From Asterias rubens (taxonomy: Eukaryota > Echinodermata > Asteroidea > Forcipulatida > Asteriidae): a stretch of DNA of 64,000 nucleotides. The stretch lies in contig NC_047063.1 in the NCBI RefSeq assembly GCF_902459465.1, positions 4,092,001 to 4,156,000 on the forward strand, read 5' to 3'. The translations under genes and the position numbers were made by a program. Below, piece by piece: positions 15,011 to 22,770 of this stretch; position 1 is the stretch's first letter; each line of letters begins with the position of its first letter. The notes below the pieces were generated by a model. The model did no database searches. It had not been told where the DNA came from and saw only the letters and a list, made by a program, of their open reading frames with translations.

Positions 15011-18000
15011 GACTTGTAATGCGCACATATCCACCCTGCTGGGTGTTCAAGGCGCAGCATGCAATATCACTTTGCAGGCTTTATGAAATAGAGCTGCTTC
15101 AGCAGAAAATATTGCTTAAACATTTTCTGCTGAGCAAAAATTGCCAGTTACTTCTCTGACATTATAAAAATCTCTTGTTGCATGTAGACAATTTCCTTTA
15201 ATCTAGCATCTCTAAAGTCTCCCATTTACTTCCATCTTGTTGATTATGGATCTATAACAAAATAGTTCCTTTTAATTTCCTTTCAACAGTATTAGTCAAA
15301 CTTTGATTTGGTGATTTTGTTTATTCTCTTATTATTTATTTCAACAGCTTCTCCGTCAGGACATTTTGAGGAATGCAACACGCAATGACCTCTTCCCAAC
15401 CGCCGAAATGATTGTCTCCCTCAGTAAAGAGTTTGGAGTTCCACTCACCGCAGCTGACTTTGAAGGTAAAGTTTGGAACACAAATTTATCTGAAGGTTTT
15501 TTGTACCAGTTAAAATTAATGTATTCCTCTTCATAACTGACATCGCTGAGGTTGTACAATGGAAACTTGCACATGTGCACACTCCAGGCACAACTTTCAA
15601 GCGATGATTGGTTTCCTTTGACCTCAGTGAGGGTGGTTTTCGAGTTTGTGATGTTACATTTAAAAATCATTTCACTTAAAGCTTGGGAACAACATGTACT
15701 GTCGATCTGGACTTCTAAGGCATGTCGTGGTTTCCGCACGCCTTATGATGGTAGGCGACATCTCAAAAAAATAGAAAATAAAAATATCAAACATTATTTT
15801 GTAGTAACTTTGAAGTACATGTTTTCCATGTCTGCATAGGATGTAATCTACTTTTCATGTTAGTGCCATATAAATTTGAAAAACACTACAAAGTTTTATG
15901 TCTGTTGTTCGGAATCAAGTGTGTGTGTTCAATCAGAATAAATGTTATGCCAGGTTATGCCTAACACAAAGTCGTTGCTTTTCGATTCATCCTTCTGGTG
16001 TCGCGCTGGTTGTATTCTCTTAGATATTGAAATGAATAATCCTAACAATTTCCCTATCCTATATCCCCACAGAAATGTCAGAAAAAGAGGCGGCAACACT
16101 CCAAGACGAAACCAGGCAGGCAGACATATGGAGAGCTCAAACAGCCTCTCCCCAACACAGACAAAGGGAATGGACCCCCCTGGATCTGTATAATGACAGG
16201 TACCTTGACTTATTGGAGGAGAGACGCCTTAATGGTCAGGAGAGTGACCACATCAAGATTAACATTGTAAGTGTGATGGATTGCACAGTACCCAACCTCC
16301 AACCTCGTTCCCAGTGGTGTACGATCTCGCCCCACCATTCTGTCCCAGAATGCCTTGCTTGATCATTACCCCCTGGAAGTGCAACTTAAAGTATCAAATT
16401 ATATTGGATATTTAAATGAGTTGTGGTTGCTGATCCATTCTATGCTGAGAGGCTGGCCCAATCTCACTATTTTTCGATCATGGGATAGGTCTAACTGTAT
16501 GCAGTTTAGGGTGACCAAATAAAACATAAATAATTTGAAATGTATTGCGTCAAAATTCATGCATTTTAATACGCGCGGACTGAGTGCCTTACAAGTGCTG
16601 GAAAGTTGTTAACAAGCGTGCATGCAAAACAGTCATGTTTGGCTAGCCAATCTGCATTGATTTTTAGTGTTTCCCTCCCAGGGGTAAGTGACGAGAGGTA
16701 TTAGTACAGCACAGTTACCATGGTAGCGAGGCTGCCCAACCTTGCTCCCAGGGGTCATCATGCTGTAATATTAATCATCAAGTGGCAGGATTTCATCCAA
16801 GTACTCACCAAGCTCTTTCTTTGTATTTCAGGAAGCAGTCCAAGAAGTCAGCAACAGGAACAAGAGCAAGAAAGTCAAGCCTGTAACAATCCGCTCAGAG
16901 CCAGAAAATGGAGTGACCCATAACTACAGTACTCAGACGTTGAATTCAACTGAACAGGCCAAGGAGTTGTTACGACAAGAGCTGGCAAAGGTACTGTAAT
17001 ACTCATCTAACTTCAATATATTGTGGTTTATTACATACTTAATATTAAAAAGTCACATCCCTTAAGGTGATCCCGTGGCTGCCATTTCCCAGGTTGTACC
17101 ATAAACTTGGGTGTGATCCCTGGCTTACACGGCAGCTAACAGTTTCATGGCTTTGTTGTTGCCGAACGGCAGCAAATTGCGCCACAGCACCTTGTAAAGC
17201 ATTACATGGTGCTATCAGAATTAGGTCTCATTATTCAAACGTAGTCCCACATCTGGCAGGAAATACTGTATGTTACAGCGGCAGGAGCGTCACTGGGTGA
17301 CGGACATGTGCGCTATATAAGAAGCCACAATTATTATTACTATTATTATGAATATTATTATTCTCTAAAAAATTGCAGGAGCCTGATCGTCGTTTCACGT
17401 ACTGTGAGGATTATAACTCGGCCACAGTGGTACCCGTCAATGTGGATGTTGTGAGGAAACTACAGGAGCTTGACTCAGTGGACGCATGGCAGACTGCCGA
17501 TGGGTTTATCTTCCCTGGGATGCAGGCTGCCCTCGAGGACAACGCACACTCCAGACATCCAGATGTGGCCCGCAGAGATGAGCTCAAGCAGGTTGGTCAA
17601 TATTAGTTAACTTTATCAGCATCTGGCAACAGAGTCCAGCATTCTCCTGAAGACGATCAGAGCATACTGATTTGAAACTTTGAGTCGTTTACCACCAGTT
17701 CTTTTCAGAAACAACACTACTCAAAAAGAGATATTCACATGGGGTTATCGCTAATTTTTCTCAGTATTTGTTTGTGTATTTGTTTATATGTCGGTTATTG
17801 CTGTTACAGGATTGGAGCTGGCTTTTTGTCTCCTGGCCATGCTCGGTGGCCTAGCTGTCAGACTGCTGCTCAAGAATGGCATTGGTCATCGGTTTGTCAA
17901 ATCTCATTTGAGTAGTACAAGTGTGGACTCGGAGAAAGCTCTGATTATACAGTGCTTATCACACTCGAGTTTATGCTAATGTTGTAGTACTCGTACTGCT

Positions 18001-20598
18001 TTAATGGTAGTCATATTCATATTCGTACTCTGTTAGGTCACTGTGGTCCAGTGGTTTGACCCCAAGACTTGCAACCACAAGCTAAGTGCCTGGCACTCTG
18101 CTGTTGGACTTGGTACCTAGATATCAGAATAGTTGGTACTTTGACACGTTTCCTTGTACTACAACACTGGTGTATGGTAAAAGCCTACCAATTTTTTGTT
18201 TAATGAATCCCGTGAACAATGAGACATTTCTGCTGAAAATTTAGGAAGTTTTGGAAGAGGATAAATATTGCAATTTCTGAATAAGAGAGGAAAATTCAAG
18301 CAGGGGGTCAGAGGGTGAGTGCTTTCACGCACACACTTGACCTCCCTCTTTGTAACACTTACTTCCAGCCAAAAGGAAGAAATGAAGAACAAAGTTTCAT
18401 GGGACTTTTAAAGTGTTTGATCAACAATGAGCACCTTATGTGGTTTATATTTGATCACATTTGTTGCAACTTTCAAGTAGAACGCTTACATGTGTATTTT
18501 AAACTTTCACAGCCTTGGAAGGAAAACACACTCCATGCCAACGCCTTAAAACCAACCCTGGAGGAACGAGATGGCTACTCTTGGTCCGATCGTAAAAAAG
18601 ACATGGACGTATGGAAGCGTCCCTCCAAAGGGTTTCAACCAATCCCTCCCATCACCATCCACCTCGCTGGAGACACACTCAACGCTGAGAAACGTGAGGC
18701 CAGGAACCTGGAGTTGGAAGACTGGCGGACTAAGATTGTCACCGACGACACCCAGATGAAGTTCCACCGCTGTGCCACGGATACTGAATTGTATTATCGA
18801 GGTCCCAAGTCCAGTAGTCAGGTAGCACGTCTCAAGGGTCTCCTGAAGGATGAGCCAAAGAAACTCTCCTTGAGACAGGCCGGGATGAACGATATCCCAG
18901 CGCTGGCTGTTGTGAATGATCCAAGCGTGGACACATTGGCGAGGGAAGCTGGAGTGCCCATCATACCGGCTGTTGACCCACAGGAAGTGGAGAGGAATTG
19001 TGGGTTCATGCCAGGGCCATACGACGACAAGAGCTGGTCCATGGAGAAAAATAAGATTCCAATCAAAGATATGGAGCACGCAAAGTTTTCTGAACTGAAG
19101 AAATATGATTTCAAGTAAGTTGAAGAAAGCATATTCTTTTTCTTCAGAAAATTTTCTTTCATTTTGAAGTGGTATATTATTATTAGATGTACCCGGTATG
19201 ATCAATAATAATCATAGAAAAGATGTGCCCATCAGGGCCTAATACCTCAGTTGAAGAGAACATGACAAATAATTTATCAGTTTGGGTCGTATTTGAGGTA
19301 ATTACTGAGTACATGCTCCGCTGAAAAGAAGAGAACGACAAAAAATACATTGTGTTTTGTAATTTTTAAGGCAATTACCGAGTACATGTTGAGTTGAAAA
19401 GAACATGACCAATAATAGCTGGACGTTCTGCAAGCGAAGAAATCTCTTGTAATAAATATGCATGAAAGAACCACTCTTCACTTCAGGTACAGACGTTGCA
19501 GACGTCATACGTGACGATGCAATAAGCCCAAAGTGGTGACCTCACCAAGAAATGGCAACGTTTTTATCAATGGTTGTTTCATTTCCGGAGTTGGCAATTT
19601 CTGGAGTTTAGTGAACACTCACTGCAGCAATAACAAGAAGCATGTAACAGTCTTTGCACTCCAGTTTCAATGCACATCAAGTGATCGTGTACTCCTTCAC
19701 ACAAACAAATCGTCAGCCACTTTGTTTTCGCCTTGTCAACAAAATGTTGGAAGTTTTTGGGGGGGCCTTTCCGAGATGAAAAATCAATGTGTGTGTTCAT
19801 ATAGAGCATAGGTAAGCTAGTTTGTGTATAATTGTTGATCACAGGGAGGTCGAAAATGCAGTTTGGGTGAAAAAAAACCAGAATATGCAGTGAATGTGAT
19901 TGGCCTCCATGTAATATGTATTCATTTTTGATGTACATCTAGAGTCCACATGCCCAATAATATACCAGTTTTGGTATTGTGACAGGCTCTACAAAAATCA
20001 GTCGCTTGTCGCACACCCACTTTCCAGTACAGGGTTGTTGAGTAATGGAAGGGTGAAAACCTTTTTTTTTAATGTGGCTTGATGCTTCTTCAGGATCTAT
20101 ATTTTCATATTCTCGATTTTTTTATATTTTTATCAATAAAGGTGAATAAAACATGTACTTTATATCAATGGACTACTGCCTAGTTAAGCAGTAGACTGCT
20201 TGACTGCTTATAAGCATTTTGTTATGGTAAGCAGTCGCCATGCTTTTAGCTGATGAAACTGATCTGTAACCTAGCTCTTTGTTTCACCTTATCTCTGCAG
20301 GTTGTACCATAAAGAACGTGGGGCACTCCACAAACGCTTTATTCAGCCCCTGAACAAAGAGGATAAAAACAACCACCTGTTCCGTACCATGCCAGTCACA
20401 AACACTGCCCCAGTATACTCGGCGTCCAAGCAGAAGCTACGCCCTGGGAATGAGTGTTTCCGTCAACCGTCTCCAAGCCTCAAAGCCAAGCCGTTACAGA
20501 CGGAGTTTTACTATCCAAACCGGGAGCAGTTCTGGAAGACAACCTGCCAGCGGGATGTCACCAACCGTAGGCTTGTCATGCAGAATGATTCGGCGTAG
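766..20598 (+). CDS. CFAP92: CFAP92-like (KIAA1257/DUF4550 family) protein, 20 coding exons, complete
   Basis: Reading GT-AG introns by eye gives 20 coding exons: 766-996, 1605-1767, 2581-2818, 3121-3422, 4548-4746, 5718-5932, 7030-7176, 7558-7860, 8556-8717, 9093-9302, 9663-9793, 10510-10670, 11669-11811, 14749-14939, 15348-15465, 16073-16266, 16832-16990, 17379-17591, 18513-19114, 20301-20598. They sum to 4,380 bases, so 1,459 residues plus TAG, with every phase matching. The start is the ATG at 766, with an in-frame TGA at 748-750. Order of parts: acidic N-terminus (1-100), basic patch KSKRRRKRAK (104-113), a DUF4550-like beta-rich block (about 155-260, with YYHCQYYLLPDD and LRIWD), a lysine-rich helical stretch (exon 6), a second conserved block with FQVMDGEKHIFVLEG (835-849), and a C-terminal part with FHRCATDTELYYRGP. 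Known for the family: linked to motile cilia and flagella, molecular role poorly defined. No signal peptide or membrane segment is seen, consistent with a cytoplasmic or axonemal protein. The family name is from recall, not from a search. Confidence 0.75.
1140..1290 (+). repeat. SINE-like repeat fragment (CAAGGCGC family)
   Basis: The segment from TATATAGCACACATGTCC to GAGACCTAATCC recurs in diverged form at 9320-9420, 12243-12340, 17150-17340 (inverted) and 25835-25950. Several copies adjoin ATT runs, as expected for retroposed SINEs. Confidence 0.65.
1605..1767 (+). CDS. CFAP92: CFAP92-like exon 2 (residues 78-132)
   Basis: The acceptor is the pyrimidine tract ending TTTCAG and the donor is CAG/GTAAAA; phases 0 to 1. 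It encodes an acidic segment, the basic patch KSKRRRKRAK, and the start of the folded region with the strand-like HKVTMTVTIAKAIPT. Confidence 0.8.
1838..1962. mobile_element. Short palindromic MITE in intron 2
   Basis: Imperfect terminal inverted repeats of about 25-30 bases: the left end begins GGCCAAGTCACACAGGCCCC and the right end is GGGGCCTGTGTAACTTGGCC. There is no coding capacity. The superfamily cannot be set because the target duplication is unclear. Confidence 0.7.
1985..2220 (+). repeat. SINE-like element with GATGCAAATTTCC end
   Basis: The 3' part (ACTGAGTATACAGTG, then GATGCAAATTTCCATCT) matches the end of the element at 22330-22770 and fragments at 5615-5690 and 14265-14300. The 5' part resembles a decayed tRNA-like head. 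Confidence 0.55.
2581..2818 (+). CDS. CFAP92: CFAP92-like exon 3, DUF4550 N-terminal part (residues 132-211)
   Basis: The acceptor is TTTTTTACAG and the donor CAG/GTAAGG; phases 1 to 2. It carries the family-typical YYHCQYYLLPDD, the strand TDVVTFGMAAKIY and the aromatic motif TWIAWSH. This is the best evidence for the KIAA1257/CFAP92 assignment. Confidence 0.85.
3121..3422 (+). CDS. CFAP92: CFAP92-like exon 4, DUF4550 C-terminal part (residues 211-312)
   Basis: The acceptor ends TTTCTCCAG and the donor is AAG/GTGAGA; phases 2 to 1. Joined to exon 3 it reads through SHSHTLKVTKELLLKL and LELRIWDSKEKVS, a KVT-ELL-LRIWD pattern I associate with DUF4550. The rest is proline-rich and charged. The exon is GC-richer than the surrounding introns. 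Confidence 0.85.
3941..4319. mobile_element. Palindromic MITE, family B (AACACGTTGCCTTGG)
   Basis: The ends TTTAAAGGAACACGTTGCC and GGCAACGTGTTCCTTTAA are inverted repeats, and the whole 380-base element is roughly palindromic (GAACTAACACGG at the core). Further copies or parts lie at 41269-41691, 42840-43032 and 52605-52780. It sits in intron 4. Confidence 0.8.
4548..4746 (+). CDS. CFAP92: CFAP92-like exon 5 (residues 312-378)
   Basis: The acceptor is TTTTCAACAG and the donor is GAA/GTGAGT; phases 1 to 2. It encodes a Ser/Thr/Pro-rich linker (KTKTPSHTPTTEVAVV) with no recognisable domain. Confidence 0.8.
4941..5385 (+). repeat. tRNA-derived SINE in intron 5
   Basis: The head has an A-box-like TGGCCGAGTGGTTAAGAGC and a decayed B box GGTTTGAATGCC, resembling a tRNA with a long variable arm (Leu/Ser type). 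The body contains TATAAATGGGTACCTG and the tail GCGCTATATAGGAATTTG runs into TTATTATTATT, like L2-type LINE 3' ends. A short ATT-linked insertion near 5205-5270 belongs to another repeat. Confidence 0.75.
5718..5932 (+). CDS. CFAP92: CFAP92-like exon 6, lysine-rich helix (residues 378-450)
   Basis: The acceptor is CCTACAG and the donor CTG/GTGAGT; phases 2 to 1. It has a highly charged, probably helical segment (EELKEIKKKLKKEKIVALAK) followed by a Gly/Ser-rich tail. The acceptor tract is short and sits just after a SINE fragment. Confidence 0.7.
6199..6683. mobile_element. 485-bp MITE-like element, family C
   Basis: Almost identical to 53845-54328. Its ends TTAAAGACCTGCTTGAACGA and the reverse of its right end, TTAAACAGCTACCTGAGCGG, form imperfect inverted repeats. 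It is noncoding. The closeness of the two copies implies recent movement or duplication. Confidence 0.7.
7030..7176 (+). CDS. CFAP92: CFAP92-like exon 7 (residues 450-499)
   Basis: The acceptor is TTCATTTTAG and the donor CAG/GTAGGT; phases 1 to 1. It encodes GRRGLKESPQQREARRKSHK, an alanine-rich helix, then IPIRMKLLFA leading into exon 8. It was found only by following the splice phase, because the open frame is short. MKLLFAG is a beta-strand-like start of the next conserved block. Confidence 0.75.
7558..7860 (+). CDS. CFAP92: CFAP92-like exon 8 (residues 499-600)
   Basis: The acceptor is TCCACAG and the donor TTGG/GTAAGT; phases 1 to 1. It encodes a well-structured block with GLEDVFITVSLDGPLMS and NPLIIKVSSASSMPSTP. 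The exon is repeated at 24064-24363 with four synonymous changes and one Phe codon fewer (TFF against TF). Confidence 0.85.
7954..8372 (+). repeat. tRNA-derived SINE in intron 8
   Basis: Same family as 4941-5385: A box TTGCCGAGCGGTTTAGAGC, B box GGTTCGAATCCC, tail GCGCTATAGAAATGCGGTTG followed by a TTATTA run. It is duplicated with the gene segment at about 24473-24870. Confidence 0.8.
8556..8717 (+). CDS. CFAP92: CFAP92-like exon 9 (residues 600-654)
   Basis: The acceptor is TTTGAAG and the donor ACCG/GTAAGT; phases 1 to 1. It encodes GIIPKGELVEYFHGPPLEVE with an acidic end. Repeated at 25057-25218 with a single Arg to His change. Confidence 0.85.
9093..9302 (+). CDS. CFAP92: CFAP92-like exon 10 (residues 654-724)
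   Basis: The acceptor is CCCTCTGTACAG and the donor CCAA/GTATGT; phases 1 to 1. It encodes KPWDPYGLAKFDLSDLLLGE and a Cys/His-containing stretch. The second copy at 25594-25803 encodes the same protein. Confidence 0.85.
9320..9420 (+). repeat. SINE-like repeat fragment in intron 10
   Basis: CAAGGCGC-family fragment after a short AAT run. The second copy at 25835-25950 keeps about 31 extra bases at the left, so this copy has a deletion. Confidence 0.6.
9663..9793 (+). CDS. CFAP92: CFAP92-like exon 11 (residues 724-767)
   Basis: The acceptor is TTCATACAG and the donor GAG/GTAAGT; phases 1 to 0. It encodes PLPMGHYLESHSQLKIRVEV, a strand-like segment, then an acidic end. Repeated at 26195-26325 with one synonymous Arg codon change. 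Confidence 0.85.
10510..10670 (+). CDS. CFAP92: CFAP92-like exon 12 (residues 768-821)
   Basis: The acceptor is CATCCACCAG and the donor GA/GTGAGT; phases 0 to 2. It encodes CPFARMVYIFECKNTEFLHM and a helical NLDQMPPHIIEAALSTYKLS. Repeated at 27045-27205 with two synonymous changes. Confidence 0.85.
10712..11095. mobile_element. Palindromic MITE, family A (GTGGACACTAT), intron 12
   Basis: It begins AAAGACAGTGGACACTATGG and ends CCAATAGTGTACACTGCCTT. The interior includes the complementary pair TTTCAAGACCTC and GAGGTCTTGAAATC, so the element can fold end to end. This is the commonest repeat in the window. The second gene copy breaks inside it. Confidence 0.85.
11205..11430 (-). repeat. SINE fragment (TGTAGCACCTTGTAAGG family)
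   Basis: Matches part of the fuller element at 21125-21525 (AATTATGTAGCACCTTGTAA, GGCTTTACATCCCATC, GGACACAAG). The orientation is inferred from the reverse-complement B box in that fuller copy. A related piece lies at 57990-58150. Confidence 0.65.
11669..11811 (+). CDS. CFAP92: CFAP92-like exon 13 (residues 821-869)
   Basis: The acceptor is TCGGTCTAG and the donor AAAG/GTAATT; phases 2 to 1. It carries FQVMDGEKHIFVLEGLRE, a conserved-looking motif of the family. Only its first 97 bases are present in the second copy. Confidence 0.85.
11894..12243. mobile_element. hAT-like MITE nested in a SINE, with about 8-bp target duplication
   Basis: The ends AAGCTTGGGCGATATC and the reverse of the right end, TTAAACTTGGCCGATACC, are imperfect inverted repeats. 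GCATGTC(T/C) at 11894-11901 and 12236-12243 flank it as an approximate 8-base target duplication, which fits hAT. The interior is full of CGATATATCG repeats. The flanks are two halves of one CAAGGCGC-family SINE. Confidence 0.75.
13310..13830 (+). pseudogene. 3' end relic of an L2/CR1-type LINE
   Basis: An open stretch to about 13543 encodes HHGKSAPRYLSELI, then SSGDQAFSIYAPTLWNNL before a stop, the usual C-terminal signature of L2/CR1-type LINE ORF2. The downstream GTTTTGAGATTTTTTATG, GACGCTGTATTAAAAATAAA and ATTATT tail resemble an L2 3' end. The rest of the element is absent (5' truncation). Confidence 0.75.
14102..14545. mobile_element. MITE, family D, in intron 13
   Basis: The ends TTAAAGGAATGTTACAGA and TCTGTAATGTTCCTTTAA are near-perfect inverted repeats about 440 bases apart; noncoding. 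The inverted gene copy carries it at about 29890-30333. Confidence 0.8.
14749..14939 (+). CDS. CFAP92: CFAP92-like exon 14 (residues 869-932)
   Basis: The acceptor is AAATCACAG and the donor ATG/GTAAGC; phases 1 to 0. It encodes DAVTFQALYNSNMTFSERRY and a Leu-rich helical end. An inverted copy lies at 29493-29683 with three synonymous changes and one Ile to Val. Confidence 0.85.
14968..15085 (+). repeat. (ATA)n microsatellite plus repeat fragment in intron 14
   Basis: 40 bases of ATA triplets (14971-15010), then GACTTGTAATGCGCACATAT and CACCCTGCTGGGTGTTCAAG. The same unit occurs at 5205-5270 (inverted), 28925-28980 (inverted) and 59828-59935. Confidence 0.75.
15348..15465 (+). CDS. CFAP92: CFAP92-like exon 15 (residues 933-972)
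   Basis: The acceptor is TTTCAACAG and the donor GAAG/GTAAAG; phases 0 to 1. It encodes a basic then hydrophobic segment (ATRNDLFPTAEMIVSLSKEF). An inverted copy at 28524-28641 appears identical. Confidence 0.85.
16073..16266 (+). CDS. CFAP92: CFAP92-like exon 16 (residues 972-1036)
   Basis: The acceptor is ATATCCCCACAG and the donor ATT/GTAAGT; phases 1 to 0. It encodes a Gln/Glu-rich, probably helical region ending DLYNDRYLDLLEERRLN. Confidence 0.8.
16832..16990 (+). CDS. CFAP92: CFAP92-like exon 17 (residues 1037-1089)
   Basis: The acceptor is TTTGTATTTCAG and the donor AAG/GTACTG; phases 0 to 0. It encodes EAVQEVSNRNKSKKVKPVTI and then a polar helix (STEQAKELLRQELAK). It was found by splice phase because other frames are longer here. 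Confidence 0.75.
17090..17345 (-). repeat. SINE-like repeat, CAAGGCGC family, in intron 17
   Basis: It reads on the - strand from CATGTCCGTCACCCAGTGAC to GAGACCTAATTC. An ATT run follows at its right end. Confidence 0.6.
17379..17591 (+). CDS. CFAP92: CFAP92-like exon 18 (residues 1090-1160)
   Basis: The acceptor is AAATTGCAG and the donor CAG/GTTGGT; phases 0 to 0. It encodes EPDRRFTYCEDYNSATVVPV and WQTADGFIFPGMQ. A Penelope-element remnant starts about 40 bases into the following intron. Confidence 0.8.
17632..17745 (+). mobile_element. Penelope-like element terminal remnant with hammerhead-like core
   Basis: It aligns by eye with the segment beside the Penelope RT at 46360-46470 (AGTCCAGCATTCTCCTGAAG, then GAGTCG/GAGACC, then a TTCACATGG/TTACACATGG end). 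It holds CTGAAGA (17647-17653), a 6-bp stem (GATCAG with CTGATT), GAAA (17674-17677) and GTC (17684-17686). That order matches a type I hammerhead ribozyme core, as reported for Penelope-like elements. Stem I is not preserved, so activity is doubtful. Confidence 0.55.
18513..19114 (+). CDS. CFAP92: CFAP92-like exon 19, longest exon (residues 1161-1361)
   Basis: The acceptor is AAACTTTCACAG and the donor TTCAA/GTAAGT; phases 0 to 2. It encodes PWKENTLHANALKPTLEERD, the motif FHRCATDTELYYRGP and VPIIPAVDPQEVERNCGFMP. It is clearly GC-richer than its surroundings, with codon use like the other exons. Confidence 0.85.
20301..20598 (+). CDS. CFAP92: CFAP92-like exon 20, terminal (residues 1361-1459)
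   Basis: The acceptor is ATCTCTGCAG; entry phase 2, and it ends at the TAG at 20596-20598. It encodes a basic C-terminus with FRTMPVTNTAPVYSASKQKL and TEFYYPNREQFWKTTCQRD. No clear AATAAA is seen in the next few hundred bases, and a MITE begins about 70 bases after the stop, so the 3' UTR may run into it. Confidence 0.85.
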
Positions 20599-20669
20599 CG
20601 GAGTGTTTGTTTGTTCTTGTTGAAACTTCATATTTATTCATTTTTATAAGACTCTTGTAAAACTATCAA

Positions 20670-21055
20670 TTAAAGGCAGTGGACACTATTGGTAATTGTC
20701 AAAGACTAGCCTTCACAGTTGGTGTATCTCAACAAATGCATAAAATAACAAACCTGTGAAAATTTTAGCTCAATCGGTCATCGAACTTGCGAGATGATAA
20801 TGAAAGAAAAAATACCCTTGTCACACGAAGTTGTGTGCGTTTAGATGGTTGATTTCGAGACCTCAAGTTCTAAACTTGAGGTCTCGAAATCAAATTCGTG
20901 GAAAATTACTTCTTTCTCGAAAACTATGACACTTCAGAGGGAGCCATTTCTCACAATGTTTTATACTATCAACCTCTCCCCATTACTTGTTACCAAGTGA
21001 GGTTTTACGCTAATAATTATTTTGAGTAATTACCAATAGTGTCCACTGCCTTTAA
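20670..21055. mobile_element. Palindromic MITE, family A
   Basis: Full-length copy from TTAAAGGCAGTGGACACTAT to AATAGTGTCCACTGCCTTTA, with the central complementary pair around TCTAAACTTGAGG. It starts about 70 bases after the stop codon and may lie in the 3' UTR. Confidence 0.85.
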
Positions 21056-21124
21056 GGACTTCATTCAGTTAGACTTATAGATCCCATGTACATTGAAATG
21101 AAATGCATGCATTCAGTGTTATGT

Positions 21125-21525
21125 AATAATAATAATAATAGTAATATCTAAGTCTTATAGCGCACGTACATGTATCTACCAAACAAGGTACTCAAGGTGC
21201 TGAGTATACACAAACTTTCAGCAAGATAGGTTATTGAAGTGATGAATTTTGAGAACCAATTATGTAGCACCTTGTAAGGGTTTACAAGGTGCTAGGTGCA
21301 TACAGTAGCCACAGCCAGGAACACTGTGGCGAACCCCCATCTCTTTTCGATAAGTGCACTGGGTTCTTTTACATGCATTACACAACACATGGGACCGACG
21401 GCTTTACATCCCATCCGAAGGACGAAGCAATGGTTAAGTGTGTTGCTTAAGGACACAAGTGTCACGGCTGGGGGTTCGAACCCAGACTCTGCTGATCAGA
21501 AGCGCCAGAGTACAGTGTATGTAGT
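21125..21525 (-). repeat. tRNA-derived SINE
   Basis: Starts at an AAT run, as a reversed tail would. It contains TATAGCGCACGTACATG, AATTATGTAGCACCTTGTAA and, at the right, the reverse of a B box (GGGTTCGAACCC). It reads as a complete - strand SINE. Confidence 0.7.
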
Positions 21526-22329
21526 GAAATGAAAACTTTATATGCGTTTTTCAATGTATCCATAGTGAATGATGATGGTTCGTGTATGCAATATGCTATT
21601 GATTGGACACATTATGGATTTCTGCCTTACTTGTTACAATAGGTTGATAAGGAGTTCTGTTAATTACTGCACTGTGCATTTGTTTTAAAACAGGGACCTA
21701 ATTCTCCACAAGTACAGGAACATTACACTGCTCTTTCAGCATTTCTGTTGGTTTCTATAGACGGTGTGACCTATGTTTACATTCAAACCGCCCTCTGTTG
21801 AAAAAACACTGTATGCGTCATGTTTCGCCGGGCAAAACGACACGTAGTCATGGTAAGATTGCTTACACTTTCTAGCTGGCTGTCAAAACACAAAGGTTTT
21901 GCACGGCGGTATGCGCGCGAATCATTTTATGGTTTTCGTGTGACGTCAGAGGTCACATCGTCTATAGCCAAACTGTTTATTTTAAAAGCACTTTTAAAAC
22001 ATAGCATTTTTGTAAAGGTTTTTTAAAGTCAACTACATCCGTCCATGAACAATCTTTGAATTTTGACATGTCCAAAGTCTGTTAACCAGCAGCTGGTTGT
22101 ATTTTACAGTTGTTTTTTAAGCGAATTGATGTACATGTACATAGCACCACTTTTACAGGGTAAAAATTCACCCAGGTTTTGTAACTAGAAGTGTAAATAA
22201 CTTTAAAATGTATTTTGGATAGATTCTCCTATCATTTGTTGTGAATATTTATGTACTTTGAATTTATCTAAATGTTTTTATTATGCAAATTTAACACCTT
22301 TAAATGGTTTGCAGTACCTGCTGCCAAAC

Positions 22330-22770
22330 TGTAGGATTCGAACTGCATCTAGCCACTGGGCAATCTCGGTGGTCCAGTTGGTACGACACTCTGCTCTAGA
22401 ATAGCCTTGATCAAGGTGCTTGTTGTTTGAGCCACGTGTACGAGGTTGAAAGTAGAAAGACACAACCGTACTCACGACTTTGCTATACTGTTCTCGCTGT
22501 ACACTGTACTGTACATACGTTGTTCGTGTATGCACAGCGTGCAGACTGCCGAATCGTGCCGCACCGGGCTGGGGCACACTACGCCAACAGCCTTGAGTCA
22601 AGGCTAGCTCTAGAATTGCAAGGGTGGTGGGTTCGAATCCCACCCGGGTAATATTCCTGTGATTTTGTTCACAGAACTTGGGTAAATACTGAGTATACAG
22701 TGCTTACACATCAGTGTATATATGGGCAAAAACCAAAATTAATATTCTTTATCCCCGATGCAAATTTTAC
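22330..22770 (+). repeat. tRNA-like SINE with GATGCAAATTT end
   Basis: It has a tRNA-like internal region ending in the B box GGGTTCGAATCCCACCC (22629-22645), followed by ACTGAGTATACAGTGCTTAC and ATCCCCGATGCAAATTT. Same family as 1985-2220. Confidence 0.6.

Noticed and set aside
18546-19205. Long - strand open frame opposite exon 19
   Set aside because: It is a shadow of the real + strand exon, which has matching splice sites and phase.
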